From: Caulobacter sp.
GTDB taxonomy: Bacteria > Pseudomonadota > Alphaproteobacteria > Caulobacterales > Caulobacteraceae
Reading direction: 5' to 3'
Assembly (NCBI GenBank): GCA_014378155.1
Contig: JACMOF010000494.1
Coordinates: forward strand, 1 to 6,884
Length of the DNA stretch: 6,884 bases
Shown: piece after piece, positions 6,483-6,884 of the stretch
Numbering within the stretch: position 1 is the stretch's first letter
Layout: each line of letters starts with the position of its first letter
Position numbers and translations under genes: made by a program
Notes under the pieces: model-generated
What the model was told of the DNA's origin: nothing
Database searches by the model: none
The model's input: only the letters and a program-made list of their open reading frames with translations

Positions 6483-6884
6483 TGCTTCGCCAGATCAAGC
6501 TCTTTCTGTGCGCGGTGCAGTTCCTGACCCGTCTGCCCGCGCCGTCCTTCGCAGACTTCCAGGCGGACTGGATCACCCGTTCCGCGCGCTACTTCCCGCT
6601 GGTTGGCATCCTGGTCGGGGCCTTGAGCGCGGGGGTGCTGCTGGCGGCTGGGCAGCTGTGGAGTGGCGCCCTGCCCGCCCTGCTGGCCTTGGCGGCCGGC
6701 GTGCTGATCACCGGCGGCTTCCACGCGGGCGGCCTGGCCGGCACCGCCCATGGCCTGGGCGGCGGCCCGACGCCCGGGCGACGCCTGGGAATCATGAAGG
6801 ACAGCCGGGTTGGAACCTACGGCGTGGTGGCGCTTGGCCTGGCCCTGGCCATCAAGGTCGCGGCCCTGGCGGCCTTGCCCCTGA
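6482..6884 (+). CDS. cobS: Adenosylcobinamide-GDP ribazoletransferase (CobS/CobV family), N-terminal part, with altered acidic motif
   Basis: 134 complete codons of an integral membrane protein, cut by the window end; the frame stays open. The family joins adenosylcobinamide-GDP with alpha-ribazole or its phosphate, the last assembly step of cobalamin. Identity rests on FLTRLPAP at 14-21, RSARYFPLVGILVGALSAG at 33-51, a second hydrophobic segment at about 63-79, LGGG at 92-95, IMKDSRVGTYG at 104-114, and the position directly after cobT. The odd point is residues 80-91. The family motif FHxDGLADxxDG, whose aspartates are expected to bind divalent metal, here reads FHAGGLAGTAHG, with Gly83, Gly87 and His90 in place of Asp and Ala82 where Glu is common. 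Gly99 and Gly103 also stand where Glu is usual (family RRLEIM, here RRLGIM). Activity is therefore doubtful although the gene is not disrupted. The ATG at 6482 follows cobT as TGATG. Confidence 0.9.
   Translation, partial: MLRQIKLFLCAVQFLTRLPAPSFADFQADWITRSARYFPLVGILVGALSAGVLLAAGQLWSGALPALLALAAGVLITGGFHAGGLAGTAHGLGGGPTPGRRLGIMKDSRVGTYGVVALGLALAIKVAALAALPL

Overview
The window is a stretch of high-GC DNA (roughly 70% by eye) carrying nine genes, all on the + strand and packed end to end. Gene content (CobC/CobO-type names, a TonB-dependent receptor, a CobT of the alphaproteobacterial type) and protein style suggest an alphaproteobacterium, most likely Caulobacterales (Caulobacter/Phenylobacterium-like). 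That placement rests on resemblance and recall, not on a search.

Layout: the C-terminal end of a TonB-dependent outer-membrane receptor, probably BtuB-like (1-266); threonine-phosphate decarboxylase cobC (269-1255); corrinoid adenosyltransferase cobO (1252-1857); a BtuF-like periplasmic binding protein (1854-2699); a BtuC-like permease (2696-3679); a BtuD-like ATPase (3676-4470); adenosylcobinamide-phosphate synthase cbiB (4463-5419); a 28-base gap holding a possible 11-codon mini-cistron (5416-5451); cobT (5448-6482); and the first 134 codons of cobS, cut by the window end (6482-6884). Neighbouring genes are 2 bases apart or overlap by 1 to 8 bases, apart from the cbiB-cobT gap. No stretch over 300 bases lacks a gene. 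I see no RNA gene, mobile element, CRISPR array, terminator or internal promoter. A promoter, and possibly a cobalamin riboswitch, would be expected upstream of the receptor, outside the window.

Together the genes form a corrinoid uptake and late cobalamin assembly module. The receptor and BtuFCD would bring corrinoids across both membranes, and CobO adenosylates the corrin ring. CobC makes aminopropanol phosphate, CbiB attaches it to adenosylcobyric acid, CobT activates the lower-ligand base, and CobS joins the two halves. The adenosylcobinamide kinase/guanylyltransferase (CobU/CobP) needed between CbiB and CobS is not in the window, nor are corrin-ring synthesis genes.

The least expected observation is in cobS. 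The conserved acidic motif normally reading FHxDGLADxxDG here reads FHAGGLAGTAHG, so all three near-invariant aspartates are replaced, and two nearby positions that are commonly glutamate are glycine. The surrounding family motifs and the reading frame are intact. I do not see an entirely new system; the rest is a well-formed version of a known pathway in a compact order.
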